A stretch of DNA of 64,000 nt from JAAELZ01 sp047639475. GTDB lineage: Bacteria; Pseudomonadota; Gammaproteobacteria; Arenicellales; Poriferihabitantaceae. The translations under genes and the position numbers were made by a program. The notes beneath the pieces are model-generated. The model saw only the letters and a list, made by a program, of their open reading frames with translations. It was not told where the DNA came from and made no database searches. The DNA lies in NCBI GenBank assembly GCA_047639475.1, contig JBLIOD010000001.1:58958-122957 (forward strand). The letters are read 5' to 3'. Positions 26,337 to 36,254 of the stretch are shown piece after piece; position 1 is the stretch's first letter, and the number at the start of each line of letters is the position of its first letter.

Positions 26337-26921
26337 TTAAACGAGCTGTACCTGTTCTTCTAGCAACATATCCGTAAGGCGAATTAATGGTAAACCAATC
26401 AAGGTGTTTGGGTCGTTGCCTTCCAGAGACTTAAGCAAGCTGATACCTAAACTCTCCGCTTTTAAGCTGCCGGCGCAACCGTACGGCTGGTCTCTTTGTA
26501 AATAGCGTTCTATCTGCTTTGCGTGTAATTCTCTAAACTGCACTTTATAAGTCTCGACAGCGTGTTGAATATTCCCCGTCACCGCATTGAATAAGCAAAG
26601 CCCGGTATACAGTTTCACTTCTTTGCCGGAGGCTTCAGTGAGTTGTTTGACGGCATCTTGGTGGTCTTTGGGTTTGCCCACAATATGGCCATCTAGTACC
26701 GACACTTGGTCTGAACCAATAATCAATGACGTGGGGAATTGCTGTAATACTGCCTTTGCCTTGCTAATTGCAAGGCGCTCTACCAGTTGCTGAGGTGTTT
26801 CGTTAGCTAAGGCGGTTTCGTCTATATCAGGCGAATAAGTTTCAAAGGGCAGGCCTAAGCGAGACAGAAGTTCCTTGCGAAAAGGAGAAGATGACGCCAA
26901 AACTAAGGAGAGCTGAGTCAT
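26337..26921 (-). CDS. Maf-family nucleotide pyrophosphatase (YceF-like)
   Basis: 194 residues from the ATG at 26921. The open frame extends further upstream but would read into the tRNA, so the later start is chosen. LVLASSSPFRKELLSRLGLPF is the Maf signature, IIGSDQVSVLDGHIVGKP holds the catalytic Asp, and the C-terminal GNDPNTLIGLPL is conserved. The substrate-specificity residues resemble YceF (7-methyl-GTP pyrophosphatase) more than dTTP/UTP Maf. The protein probably cleans modified nucleotides. Confidence 0.9.
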   Translation of the reverse strand: MTQLSLVLASSSPFRKELLSRLGLPFETYSPDIDETALANETPQQLVERLAISKAKAVLQQFPTSLIIGSDQVSVLDGHIVGKPKDHQDAVKQLTEASGKEVKLYTGLCLFNAVTGNIQHAVETYKVQFRELHAKQIERYLQRDQPYGCAGSLKAESLGISLLKSLEGNDPNTLIGLPLIRLTDMLLEEQVQLV

Positions 26922-26962
26922 AGTAATATTGCTGATGAATGCAAGTTGCTCTGGTAGATAAA

Positions 26963-27039
26963 TGGCGCGCCCGGAGAGATTCGAACTCCCGACCACCTGG
27001 TTCGAAGCCAGGTACTCTATCCAGCTGAGCTACGGGCGC
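26963..27039 (-). tRNA. tRNA-Arg (anticodon UCG)
   Basis: 77 nt including an encoded CCA end. Acceptor stem GCGCCCG pairs with CGGGCGC, the D arm is GCTCAGCTGGATAGAGT, the anticodon stem CCTGG/CCAGG encloses CTTCGAA, and the T loop is TTCGAAT. The anticodon positions 34-36 read TCG, decoding CGA and related Arg codons. Folded by hand. Confidence 0.95.
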
Positions 27040-27071
27040 TTATCTATGCAAAATTGAGCAGCGGATTGTAC

Positions 27072-28520
27072 CTATTTATTCAGCTGTGCGCGCAAGATTT
27101 CGTTCACTTGTTTTGGGTTGGCTTTGCCGCCGCTGGCTTTCATGGCTTGGCCGACAAAAAAGCCGATCATTTTTTGCTCGCCTGCTAAAAATTGCTGAAC
27201 TTGTTCGGGGTGAGCATCAATTATTTCTTTGACCATTGATTCGATTGCGCCGCTGTCGGTGATCTGTTTTAAGCCTTTGGCCTCAATGACTTGATCAGCA
27301 GTTTGCTTGCCTTCGCTTTCCCACATCGCGGCCAACACCTCTTTAGCAATTTTGCCAGAGATGGTGCTGTCAGTAATGCGGTTTAATAAGTTGGCAAAAT
27401 CAGTGCTAGCAATAGGGCACTCGCCAATATTGATGTCAGCTTTATTTAGATAAGAAGCCAATTCAGAGACCAACCAATTATTAACAATATTGGGTTTGGC
27501 GCTGCTGGTTTCACAACTGGCGTCGAAGTAATCAGCCATGGCGCGGTCAGTGACTAATATGCCAGCATCGCTGCTACTTAAACCCAAGCCCATAAATCGT
27601 TCAATTCGTGCTTCAGGGAGTTCAGGTAGACTCGCTTTAATCTCGGCAACCACTTCGTCGCTGATAACCATCGGCGGTAAATCTGGGTCGGGGAAGTAGC
27701 GATAATCATGCGCTTCTTCTTTGCTGCGCATTGAGCGTGTTTCGTCGTTATCAGCGTCGTATAAGCGAGTCTCTTGTACTATTTGGCCGCCATCTTCCAA
27801 TATATCTAACTGACGTTCAATCTCATATTCAATGGCGCGTTCTACAAAGCGGAATGAGTTGATGTTTTTAAGTTCGGTGCGAGTGCCCAGTGTGGTGGAG
27901 CCCTTGGGCTTTAATGATACATTGGCGTCACAACGGAACGAGCCTTCTTGCATGTTACCATCTGAAATGCCGATGTAGCGGACCAAAGTATGGAGCTTTC
28001 GTAAATAGGCCACCGCTTCTTTAGAGGAACTCAAGTCGGGGTCAGACACTATCTCGATAAGAGGCGTGCAGACGCGATTGAGATCAATGCCAGTTTCGCT
28101 GCTAAACGCATCATGCAGAGATTTTCCGGCATCTTCTTCTAAATGCGCGCGCGTCACGCCAATGGTTTTTTCGCCTTCATCAGTTTCGATCGTCATGGAG
28201 CCTTCACCGACGATAGGCGTGATGAATTGACTGATTTGGTAGGCCTTCGGGGAATCAGGGTAAAAGTAATTTTTACGCTCAAAAAATGACCGCTGGTTGA
28301 TTTTTGCCCCAATGGCCAAGCCAAAACGAATGGCCAGCTTCGCCGCTTCGCTGTTCATTACTGGCAATGCACCGGGTAGAGCGATATCGACTGCGCTGGC
28401 TTGGGTGTTGGGCTCGGCGCCGTAAGCCGTTGAAGAGCCTGAAAATAATTTACTTTTGGTGCTGAGCTGCGTGTGCACTTCTAAGCCGATAACCACGTCC
28501 CACCGGTCTAAATAACTCAT
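27072..28520 (-). CDS. gatB: Asp-tRNA(Asn)/Glu-tRNA(Gln) amidotransferase subunit B
   Basis: 482 residues. N-terminal VVIGLEVHTQLSTKSKLFSG is the GatB signature, with the tRNA-binding GatB/YqeY tail domain at the C-terminus (ANPKQVNEILRAQL). The subunit phosphorylates and binds misacylated tRNA and receives ammonia from GatA. The start overlaps the gatA stop by 4 nt. The gatC-gatA-gatB order on the minus strand, divergent from mreB, matches the arrangement known in Pseudomonas and relatives. Confidence 0.97.
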   Translation of the reverse strand: MSYLDRWDVVIGLEVHTQLSTKSKLFSGSSTAYGAEPNTQASAVDIALPGALPVMNSEAAKLAIRFGLAIGAKINQRSFFERKNYFYPDSPKAYQISQFITPIVGEGSMTIETDEGEKTIGVTRAHLEEDAGKSLHDAFSSETGIDLNRVCTPLIEIVSDPDLSSSKEAVAYLRKLHTLVRYIGISDGNMQEGSFRCDANVSLKPKGSTTLGTRTELKNINSFRFVERAIEYEIERQLDILEDGGQIVQETRLYDADNDETRSMRSKEEAHDYRYFPDPDLPPMVISDEVVAEIKASLPELPEARIERFMGLGLSSSDAGILVTDRAMADYFDASCETSSAKPNIVNNWLVSELASYLNKADINIGECPIASTDFANLLNRITDSTISGKIAKEVLAAMWESEGKQTADQVIEAKGLKQITDSGAIESMVKEIIDAHPEQVQQFLAGEQKMIGFFVGQAMKASGGKANPKQVNEILRAQLNK

Positions 28521-29983
28521 TGTGCACCTCCGTTAACTGGGCCTGGTTTTTTGGTGTGCCAATCACTCATTTGTTGATACTGATGTGCCACATTCAAGAT
28601 AGTGGCTTCGTCCATATAGCGGCCAATTAGTTGCATGCCAATCGGTAAACCTGATTTGTCGAAGCCAGCAGGCAACGACAAGGCGGGTAAGCCAGCCAAG
28701 TTGATGCTGACGGTATAAATATCTTCTAAATACATACTCACAGAATCAGTATTGACCTCGCCTAATTTTGGCGCTGTACGCGGCGTAGTTGGGCCCAATA
28801 TAACATCACATTGCTCGAATGCAGCGTTAAAGTCATTGGCGATAATGCGCCGCAATTTTTGGGCTTTAATGTAATAGGCATCGTAATAGCCAGAAGATAA
28901 GGCATAGGTGCCCACCATGATGCGGCGCTTTACTTCTTTGCCAAAACCTTCATTGCGGCTGTTGATATACATAGAGGCCAGATCATCATACTGCTCAGCT
29001 CTGTGGCCATAACGCACGCCATCAAATCTCGATAAATTTGATGAAGCTTCAGCAGGTGCCAGCACGTAATAACAAGGAATGCCTAACTCGCTATTAGGTA
29101 AATCAACATCGATTAATATGGCGCCTGCTTTAGTAAGGGCTGCCTTGGCCTCTTCTATTGCGGCAGCAATGTCAGCATCCAATGCTTGCGTGAAATACTG
29201 TTTAGGTAGGCCAATTTTAAGGCCTTTGATGCTATTGCCTAATTGGGCGGTAAAATCTATTGTTTGTTTTTCTATCGAGGTCGAATCTTTCGGGTCAAAG
29301 CCGCACATGGCTTCGAGCACGCGGCTGGCATCCTCAGCACTATTGGCCAAGACACCCGCTTGATCAAACGACGAGGCAAACGCGACCATGCCCCAGCGCG
29401 ATACTCTTCCGTATGTGGGTTTGATTCCCGTTAGCCCACAAAGAGCGGCAGGTTGGCGTACAGAGCCACCTGTATCGGTGCCTGTTGCAACTGGGACAGT
29501 GCCTGAGGCAACCGCAACAGCCGCACCGCCTGAACTGCCGCCGGGAACGTGTTGTGGGTTCCAGGGGTTTAGAGCAGGGCCATAAAATGAACTCTCGTTA
29601 GTCGAGCCCATGGCAAACTCATCCATATTGGTTTTTCCGATCGTCACCATGCCTTGTGCTGCCAGTTTTTCAACCACCGTGGCATCATAGGGTGAGATAA
29701 AATTAGCTAGCATCTTAGAGCCGCAGCTGGTCAATACATCTTTGGTGCAGAATAAGTCTTTATGTGCCACCGGGATGCCGCATAACTCGGGAGCGTCACC
29801 CCTTGCGATTAACTTATCAGCTTGCGCCGCCGCCGCCAGTGCGCGCTCAGGTTGCGTGCTGATATAGGCGTTTAGTTCACTACTCGCGGCCGTTTTGTCT
29901 AAAGCAGTTTGGGTCAATTCCATGCTGCTGGTCTCGCCAGAGCGCAGCGCTTTGGCGATATCATTAAGGGGCTTATCCAACAT
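28517..29983 (-). CDS. gatA: Asp/Glu-tRNA amidotransferase subunit A
   Basis: 488 residues of the amidase-signature family. Ser-cisSer-Lys triad: Lys in VAHKDLF, Ser in GGSSGGAAVAVASG and TDTGGSVRQPA. It releases ammonia from glutamine for the GatB active site. Coupled to gatB by ATGA, with a 77-nt gap to gatC. It is paralogous to the amidase at 61319, which has a different role. Confidence 0.97.
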   Translation of the reverse strand: MLDKPLNDIAKALRSGETSSMELTQTALDKTAASSELNAYISTQPERALAAAAQADKLIARGDAPELCGIPVAHKDLFCTKDVLTSCGSKMLANFISPYDATVVEKLAAQGMVTIGKTNMDEFAMGSTNESSFYGPALNPWNPQHVPGGSSGGAAVAVASGTVPVATGTDTGGSVRQPAALCGLTGIKPTYGRVSRWGMVAFASSFDQAGVLANSAEDASRVLEAMCGFDPKDSTSIEKQTIDFTAQLGNSIKGLKIGLPKQYFTQALDADIAAAIEEAKAALTKAGAILIDVDLPNSELGIPCYYVLAPAEASSNLSRFDGVRYGHRAEQYDDLASMYINSRNEGFGKEVKRRIMVGTYALSSGYYDAYYIKAQKLRRIIANDFNAAFEQCDVILGPTTPRTAPKLGEVNTDSVSMYLEDIYTVSINLAGLPALSLPAGFDKSGLPIGMQLIGRYMDEATILNVAHQYQQMSDWHTKKPGPVNGGAQ

Positions 29984-30060
29984 AATTAAAAAGGTTTTCT
30001 AGGAGATTTACTGGGTAATTGTTATAGTTTGGCGGCTAATTGCCAACAGGCAAAGTGAAT

Positions 30061-30348
30061 CTATTCAATCACTTTAGGGACAGTGAACAGACCTTGTTGG
30101 GTATGAGGGGTTAGTGCTTGAAAAGCATCCCTTTGACTTGATTCTGTTACCACATCATCACGTAGTCGCAACACTGGGTCTTGCGGGTGAGATAAAGGTT
30201 CAATGTTATCGGTGTTTACGCTTTGCATCTGGTCTATGAGTGACATGATGCTGTCCATGTTCTCGATGGTTTCGTCGAGATCAGCTTTATCTACGCTGAG
30301 CATGGCTAGTTTAGCAATAGATTGAATTTTTTCGTTATCAAATGACAC
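30061..30348 (-). CDS. gatC: Asp/Glu-tRNA amidotransferase subunit C
   Basis: 95 residues, normal length. IQSIAKLAMLSVDKADLD, the central VNTDNIEPLSHPQDP and LRDDVV segments match GatC, which wraps around GatA and stabilises the complex. It is the first gene of gatCAB. The 289 nt up to mreB must hold both divergent promoters; I see AT-rich blocks there but no promoter I can assign confidently. Confidence 0.95.
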   Translation of the reverse strand: MSFDNEKIQSIAKLAMLSVDKADLDETIENMDSIMSLIDQMQSVNTDNIEPLSHPQDPVLRLRDDVVTESSQRDAFQALTPHTQQGLFTVPKVIE

Positions 30349-30637
30349 AGCTTTGCCCGATGAATGGTTGATGAATTAAGAGTGATATTTCAGTGTAGTA
30401 TAGCGCAATGTAGATAGCCTAAAACAGCCGCAATATGTTAAATTAGCGCCTTTAATTAGCTGCTGAATTAAAGTGTGGCTAAGCAACAGGTCGATTTACC
30501 TCTAAGCCACCGTTATTAGAATCATTATTCTAACTAATTAACTAATTCTCCATGTGTATTGCTCGCGCTTTGATGTGAGCAAAAGGGAGATGAGTAGGAT
30601 GAGAGCAGCGACGATACAAAACTCTGGATAAAGCATT

Positions 30638-31675
30638 ATGTTTAAAAAAATAGCGGGCTACTTCTCAAACGATTTAGCTATCGATTTGGGTACGGCCAAC
30701 ACGCTTATTTACGTTAGAAATAAAGGCATCATCTTGAACGAGCCTTCAGTGGTGGCAATTCAAAATGATGGTCGTGGTACCAAGAAAGTTTTAGCAGTGG
30801 GCACTGAAGCGAAATTGATGTTGGGTCGCACCCCAGGGTCAATTCAAACCATCCGCCCTTTGAAAGATGGGGTAATTGCCGATTTTAATATCACCGAGGT
30901 GATGTTAAAAGATTTTATCAAAAAGGCACAAGAAAACCGGTTCTTCGCAAGTCCGCGTATAATTATTTGTGTACCGTGTACTTCCACGCAGGTAGAACGC
31001 AGAGCGATTCGTGAATCGGCATTAAGTGCCGGCGCGCGCGAAGCCTATCTGATCGAAGAGCCAATGGCAGTTGCGATTGGTGCTAATCTACCTGTAGGTG
31101 AACCAACTGGTTCCATGGTTGTAGATATCGGCGGCGGCACTACTGAAGTGGGTGTCCTGTCTTTAGGTGGCATGGTATATGCCAACTCACTGAGGGTAGC
31201 AGGCGATGTTTTTGACGAAAGTATTATTAATTATGTGCGTCGTCGCCATGGTGTACTGATCGGTGAAGCAACGGCAGAGCGAATCAAAAAAACTATCGGC
31301 ACAGCCTGGTCTGAGTCTGAATTTCTAGAAATGGAAGTTAAAGGACGAGACTTCACCGAAGGCATGTCTCGCAGTATTGTGGTTACCAGTACTGAAATTT
31401 ATGAAGCCATTAGCGACTCGCTCGATCAAATCGTACAGGCTATTCGTCAGGCCTTAGAGAAAACGCCACCAGAGTTAAGTGCAGATATCGGCGAGAAAGG
31501 CATGGTGATCGCCGGCGGCGGTGCATTACTACGTGATGTGGATCAACGCTTTATGCAAGATACCGGTTTGCCGGTTGTGATTGCCGATGATCCTTTGTCT
31601 TGTGTGGCACGGGGTTGCGGCCGGGCACTAGAAGAAATGGATTCTTTGGGTAATGTGTTTACCTATGACTCGTAA
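30638..31675 (+). CDS. mreB: Rod shape-determining protein MreB
   Basis: 345 residues, actin fold. Phosphate and connector motifs: LAIDLGTANTLIYVRNKG at the N-terminus, VVDIGGGTTEVGVLSLGG in the middle and GMVIAGGGALLRDV near the end. It polymerises under the inner membrane and guides the elongasome. A terminator directly follows, so mreB is probably mostly monocistronic. Confidence 0.98.
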   Translation: MFKKIAGYFSNDLAIDLGTANTLIYVRNKGIILNEPSVVAIQNDGRGTKKVLAVGTEAKLMLGRTPGSIQTIRPLKDGVIADFNITEVMLKDFIKKAQENRFFASPRIIICVPCTSTQVERRAIRESALSAGAREAYLIEEPMAVAIGANLPVGEPTGSMVVDIGGGTTEVGVLSLGGMVYANSLRVAGDVFDESIINYVRRRHGVLIGEATAERIKKTIGTAWSESEFLEMEVKGRDFTEGMSRSIVVTSTEIYEAISDSLDQIVQAIRQALEKTPPELSADIGEKGMVIAGGGALLRDVDQRFMQDTGLPVVIADDPLSCVARGCGRALEEMDSLGNVFTYDS

Positions 31676-31701
31676 GTAAATACGAATCATAGGTGTTATT
31701 T

Positions 31702-31726
31702 AAGGCCCTTGAAAGAGGGCTTTTTT
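31702..31726 (+). terminator. Rho-independent terminator after mreB
   Basis: GCCCT and AGGGC arms, extended by A-T and G-T pairs, enclose a 6-nt loop and are followed by T6. It partly separates mreB from mreC, allowing higher MreB than MreC expression. Confidence 0.85.
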
Positions 31727-31825
31727 GTGCCCAACAGAATGGTGATTAGCAGGCCGTATAGCTACCTTTAATGTAATTAGGCTTGGCAATGATAATTGCC
31801 CGAATGGATAGCATACATCGTATAA

Positions 31826-32734
31826 TTGCGCGGTAAATTAACCCGATCAATCTGCCACTTGGCCACTACCACCCTCACTCCGATTTATCGCTTCGCATTC
31901 GTTGCAATTCTAACGATAGCGATGTTGATATTTGACCATAGAACCGCCTACTTTGATGAGGCACGTTATTACGTCTCTAATGTCAACGTTCCCTTCTATC
32001 GAGTGTTAGACGTCCCAGCAAGAGCTAAAAATTTCTTTTCAAATTACTGGCCAAATCGAAAGTTGATTGATCATTATGATCAACTACAGTTGGACCACAA
32101 ATTTCTTCAAGCAAAAGTTCAACGATATGATGCACTCGAGCTTGAAAAGAATCGTCTGCTGTTATTGTTGTCTGCCAATCACGCACGACCTGAAGAGATG
32201 ATGATGTTGGCCAGGGTGACCAACACGGAGCTTAAAGGTAAACAAGATCAACGCTATGTGATTAATCGCGGACGGAATGCCGGCGTGTATATTTCTCAAG
32301 CAGTAATTGATGCAAATGGCGTGATTGGGCAGGTTAGTTTTGTAGCGAAAGCTTATAGCGTGGTAACACTGATTACCGATTCAAGCCATGCTGTGCCGGT
32401 TGAAGTGCTGCGTAATGGCCTGCGAACCATCGTAAGAGGGCAAGGGCAACATCAAAATATGGTGTTACCGTTTTTATCCTTACAGTCTGATATTGAAGTC
32501 GGTGACGTCTTAGTCACCTCTGGACTCGGAGATGTGTTTCCCTCAGGGCATCCCGTAGCAGAAGTTATCGAGGTTAACGCTGATTCAGCAGAAGCGTTTA
32601 TGACAGTGCGAGTTAGACCTTTTTCTCAAGTTGACAAAGTTAAGGAAGTGTTGCTTCTAAGGGCAAACCTGCCTACTACAGAAGCGCAATCATCCAGCAC
32701 TATAGGTGATATTAGCGATAGCAGTGCTCAATGA
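31826..32734 (+). CDS. mreC: Rod shape-determining protein MreC
   Basis: 302 residues if the TTG at 31826 is used; another in-frame TTG lies at 31859, and neither has a clear Shine-Dalgarno. One TM helix (about 24-38) is followed by LIFDHRTAYFDEAR, a typical MreC segment, then a periplasmic coiled coil and the paired beta-barrel region (VINRGRNAGVYISQAVID, VTSGLGDVFPSGHPV). MreC bridges MreB to the periplasmic PBP2. Its stop overlaps the mreD start (ATGA). Confidence 0.93.
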   Translation: MRGKLTRSICHLATTTLTPIYRFAFVAILTIAMLIFDHRTAYFDEARYYVSNVNVPFYRVLDVPARAKNFFSNYWPNRKLIDHYDQLQLDHKFLQAKVQRYDALELEKNRLLLLLSANHARPEEMMMLARVTNTELKGKQDQRYVINRGRNAGVYISQAVIDANGVIGQVSFVAKAYSVVTLITDSSHAVPVEVLRNGLRTIVRGQGQHQNMVLPFLSLQSDIEVGDVLVTSGLGDVFPSGHPVAEVIEVNADSAEAFMTVRVRPFSQVDKVKEVLLLRANLPTTEAQSSSTIGDISDSSAQ

Positions 32735-33225
32735 AAGTATCTTTAGCAGAGGTACGCATTCCTCACTGGCAAACTATTGTGGTTAGCTTCGTGGTGGCGA
32801 TATTTTTAACGTTGGTCCCTTTGCCAGACTTCCTGCGCTATGCCAGACCCGATTGGATGGGATTAATTGTTATCTACTGGGTGCTGAATCTGCCTCGCCA
32901 TTTAGGTGTTTTTTTTGGATGGGCGACAGGTTTGTTGCACGATATTTTAAGCTTCTCTCTTTTGGGCTTACATACACTAGGTAAAGCCTTGATGGCCGCA
33001 GTAATGAGTTCAAATACTGAACAGGTTAAGCGCTTCAACGTGATAGAGCAAATTCTAATGGTGTTCTTTTTGCAGTCAATAAATATCGCCATCATCGCTT
33101 GGGTGAATAACTTAACCATCGGCACTGAAATTAAACTCGTGTTCTGGCAAAGCGCGATCAGCACAGCTTTATTATGGCCGTTTGTTGCGTTAGTTTTGAG
33201 CCGCCTTGACCCATATAAATCATAG
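32731..33225 (+). CDS. mreD: Rod shape-determining protein MreD
   Basis: 164 residues with about five hydrophobic helices. LVPLPDFLRYARPDWMGLIV and the Asp-containing LLHDILSFSLLGLHTLGKA are typical MreD segments. Inner-membrane partner of MreC in the elongasome. Translationally coupled to mreC by ATGA and followed 9 nt later by mrdA. Confidence 0.95.
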   Translation: MKVSLAEVRIPHWQTIVVSFVVAIFLTLVPLPDFLRYARPDWMGLIVIYWVLNLPRHLGVFFGWATGLLHDILSFSLLGLHTLGKALMAAVMSSNTEQVKRFNVIEQILMVFFLQSINIAIIAWVNNLTIGTEIKLVFWQSAISTALLWPFVALVLSRLDPYKS

Positions 33226-33234
33226 TAAAACACT

Positions 33235-35169
33235 GTGAAGTCGCAACAATATCAACAGACTTATTCTGATGGCGGCCCTGACATACGTGATCAGCTTCGC
33301 GAAGTCGAAATCGTGCAATCTCGTTTGATAATGGTGACCTTGCTCGCCGTTGTATTAGTGATGGTGTTGATAGCCCGCCTTTATTACTTGCAAATCAACC
33401 AACACCAGCTCTTCGCCGATTTAGCCAATGATAACCGAGTGAATACTCGGGCTATTTCGCCAGTAAGAGGGTTGATTTTTGATCGAAACGGTGAATCGCT
33501 GGCCACTAATGAGCGGGCCTATAACTTAGAGATATTGCCCAATAAAGTGAGCGATATGGATAAGCTGATCGGTGATTTGCAAAACCTACTTGACATTAAT
33601 CCTTCGGAAGTAGAACAGTTTAAAAAATTGGTTAAATATCGGCCTTGGTTTGAGCGACAAGTGCTTCGAACCAATTTAACTGAATCAGAAGCGGGTCGAT
33701 TTTCAGCTCAGCAACACCATTTCGAAGGGGTGTTTTTGGTGGCTGCGTTGCAACGGTACTACCCTCAAGGTGACCTAATGGGGCACGTGGTAGGTTACGT
33801 GGGCCGAATCAATAGAAAGGATGTAAAAAAGATAGATAAGCAGGCCTATGCTGGAACTCACTATATAGGCAAGTTAGGTATTGAGGCCAATTACGAGTCA
33901 ATATTGCTGGGGGAGGTGGGTTCACAGCAAGTGGAAACCAATGCGCATGGTCGAGAGGTGAGGGTATTGAACCGAGACCATCCGACAACGGGTAAAAGCT
34001 TGTACTTAAGCTTAGATACGCAATTGCAAGAAAAGGCGCGAGAGTTGTTACGAGACTATGAAGGCGCGGCGGTAGCGATAGATCCAAAAACCGGCGGCAT
34101 TCTCGCCTTTGTTAGCGAACCGGGTTATGACACTAATCCTTTCGTCAATGGCATATCTAACGTTGATTACCAAGCGCTGAGAGAATCCGAACGCCGGCCT
34201 TTATTGAACAGGGCCTTAAATGGGCGTTATGCGCCAGGGTCAACCATCAAAGGGTTTATAGGCTTAATAGGCATGAAAAATGGCATTTCACCTAGTCACA
34301 GCGTGTTTTGCCCGGGTTATTATTCATTGCCAAACTCTAAGCATCGTTATCGCTGCTGGAAACACTCTGGGCACGGTCGGGTTAATCTGAACAGCGCGAT
34401 TGCACAATCATGTGATGTGTACTTTTACCGGGCGGCTAAACGCTTGGGCATTGATGAACTGCACGAAGGCATGACTGGTTTTGGGTTTGGTAAATCAACA
34501 GGCGTCGACATCCCCAACGAACCGGACGCCTTGATGCCTTCTAGAGAATGGAAGAAAAGAGTCAAAGGGGTGTCGTGGTATCCCGGAGAAACAGTGATCA
34601 CCGGCATCGGCCAAGGATACATGCTGACCACGCCGATTCAATTGGCGGCCGCAACCGCGATGTTGGCGAATCGCGGGCGAGCCATAACGCCCCATTTTCT
34701 AACCGCAATTCAAGACGCTGATACGGGAGAGCAAATTGAAGTCAGTTATCCGGCGATTGAAAAAGACCACGGCATTTCGCAAGCTGCTTACCAGGTGGTA
34801 ATTGAGGCCATGACTGATGTAGTGCATGGTCCTCGGGGTACAGCGCGAAGATTGGGTGTGGGGTTAGAATATAAAATTGCCGGAAAAACCGGCACGGCAC
34901 AGGTAAAGAGCATTCCACAAGGCGCTAAATACGACGAGAAAAACACCGAGAAAAAGTATCGTGACCATTCATTGTTTGTGGCTTTTGCCCCAGTGGAGGA
35001 CCCAGTAATCGCCTTGGCAGTGATAATAGAACACGGCGGCAGTGGTAGCCGTGTGGCTGCGCCAATCGGTAAAGAAATCATTGATCACTATTTGGTGAAA
35101 AGTTTAGGCTTGATAAATCACGATGAACCAGAAGACGAACAGACAGTATTGATCAATGCCCAGTTATAA
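33235..35169 (+). CDS. mrdA: Penicillin-binding protein 2 (elongasome transpeptidase)
   Basis: 644 residues from a GTG start. An N-terminal TM helix (about 32-52) precedes the dimerisation domain. The transpeptidase motifs are STIK (PGSTIKGFIGL), SCD (AQSCDVYFY) and KTGTAQ. It crosslinks lateral-wall peptidoglycan with RodA. Overlaps rodA by 14 nt. Confidence 0.97.
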   Translation: MKSQQYQQTYSDGGPDIRDQLREVEIVQSRLIMVTLLAVVLVMVLIARLYYLQINQHQLFADLANDNRVNTRAISPVRGLIFDRNGESLATNERAYNLEILPNKVSDMDKLIGDLQNLLDINPSEVEQFKKLVKYRPWFERQVLRTNLTESEAGRFSAQQHHFEGVFLVAALQRYYPQGDLMGHVVGYVGRINRKDVKKIDKQAYAGTHYIGKLGIEANYESILLGEVGSQQVETNAHGREVRVLNRDHPTTGKSLYLSLDTQLQEKARELLRDYEGAAVAIDPKTGGILAFVSEPGYDTNPFVNGISNVDYQALRESERRPLLNRALNGRYAPGSTIKGFIGLIGMKNGISPSHSVFCPGYYSLPNSKHRYRCWKHSGHGRVNLNSAIAQSCDVYFYRAAKRLGIDELHEGMTGFGFGKSTGVDIPNEPDALMPSREWKKRVKGVSWYPGETVITGIGQGYMLTTPIQLAAATAMLANRGRAITPHFLTAIQDADTGEQIEVSYPAIEKDHGISQAAYQVVIEAMTDVVHGPRGTARRLGVGLEYKIAGKTGTAQVKSIPQGAKYDEKNTEKKYRDHSLFVAFAPVEDPVIALAVIIEHGGSGSRVAAPIGKEIIDHYLVKSLGLINHDEPEDEQTVLINAQL

Positions 35170-36241
35170 ATTAAAAATAGACATGCCATTGTTCTTAGGT
35201 ATATTTGTACTGTGTGCGATGAGTTTAGTGGTTTTATATAGTGCGGGCGGTGGCGACAGCAATTTGATTGTGAAGCAAACCATTCGAATTGGCATTGCGC
35301 TGTTGATGATGATCATTGTTGCGCAGTTTTCCACCGCGAGCTTTCAACGCATTTCTCCGCAAATTTATGCCTTGGGCTTGGTGATGCTTATAGCGGTGCT
35401 GGCCATAGGTATTATTGGTAAAGGTGCTCAGCGTTGGCTAGATTTTGGAATCATTCGTTTTCAGCCTTCTGAAATCATGAAATTAGCTGTACCCATGATG
35501 GTGGCCTGGGTGGCTACACGGCGGTTCTTGCCCCTCTCTGTTTGGCATATATTGCTCTGTTTTGTTATTATTGCAGGCCCAGCCGGCTTGATCGGCTTAC
35601 AGCCTGATTTGGGTACAGCTTTGTTAGTTTCCTTTGCTGGTTTGGCCGTTATATTTTTAGCGGGAATTGGGTGGAAATTTATACTGACCCTGGTCACAGC
35701 GGTGATAGTCGGTGCACCGCTAATGTGGAGTTTTGTACTGCATGAATATCAGAAGTCTCGCATTATTACTTTGTTTGATCCGTGGCAAGACCCCTTAGGC
35801 GCAGGTTACCATACCATCCAATCGATGATCGCTATTGGTTCAGGCGGCTTACCGGGCAAGGGCTGGCTAGGCGGAACGCAAGCGCAGCTTGAATTTATAC
35901 CAGAGCGCAGCACTGATTTCATTTTCTCGGTGTTCGGTGAAGAATTCGGCTTTTGGGGCATACTATTGTTGTTGGCCGTCTATATGTTCTTGGTGTTTCG
36001 CGGGGTAATGATCGCATTTTATGCACAAGAAACCTATGACCGCCTACTCGCAGGCAGCATTATCCTTACCTTCTTGTTTTACGTGTTTGTTAATATTGGT
36101 ATGGTCTCTGGAATTTTGCCCGTGGTGGGTGTGCCTTTACCGCTCATAAGTTATGGTGGGACCTCTATCGTGACTTTAATGATAGGCTTTGGAATATTGA
36201 TGAGTATTGCTGCAGAAGAGCGTAAACTAACGCGTAACTAA
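35156..36241 (+). CDS. rodA: Peptidoglycan glycosyltransferase RodA
   Basis: 361 residues, about ten TM helices, SEDS family. Conserved signature segments: KGAQRWLDFGIIRFQPSEIMKLAVP, LQPDLGTALLV, and EEFGFWGILLLL with the catalytic-region Asp (STDFIFSVFGEEFG). Polymerises glycan strands for elongation with PBP2. Its start codon lies inside the mrdA coding sequence. Confidence 0.97.
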   Translation: MPSYKLKIDMPLFLGIFVLCAMSLVVLYSAGGGDSNLIVKQTIRIGIALLMMIIVAQFSTASFQRISPQIYALGLVMLIAVLAIGIIGKGAQRWLDFGIIRFQPSEIMKLAVPMMVAWVATRRFLPLSVWHILLCFVIIAGPAGLIGLQPDLGTALLVSFAGLAVIFLAGIGWKFILTLVTAVIVGAPLMWSFVLHEYQKSRIITLFDPWQDPLGAGYHTIQSMIAIGSGGLPGKGWLGGTQAQLEFIPERSTDFIFSVFGEEFGFWGILLLLAVYMFLVFRGVMIAFYAQETYDRLLAGSIILTFLFYVFVNIGMVSGILPVVGVPLPLISYGGTSIVTLMIGFGILMSIAAEERKLTRN

Positions 36242-36254
36242 TGGTGTAAACGAA

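Noticed and set aside
26922..26996. 25-codon N-terminal extension of maf
   Set aside because: It would be encoded by the end of the tRNA-Arg gene and lacks family similarity; the ATG at 26921 fits Maf alignments.
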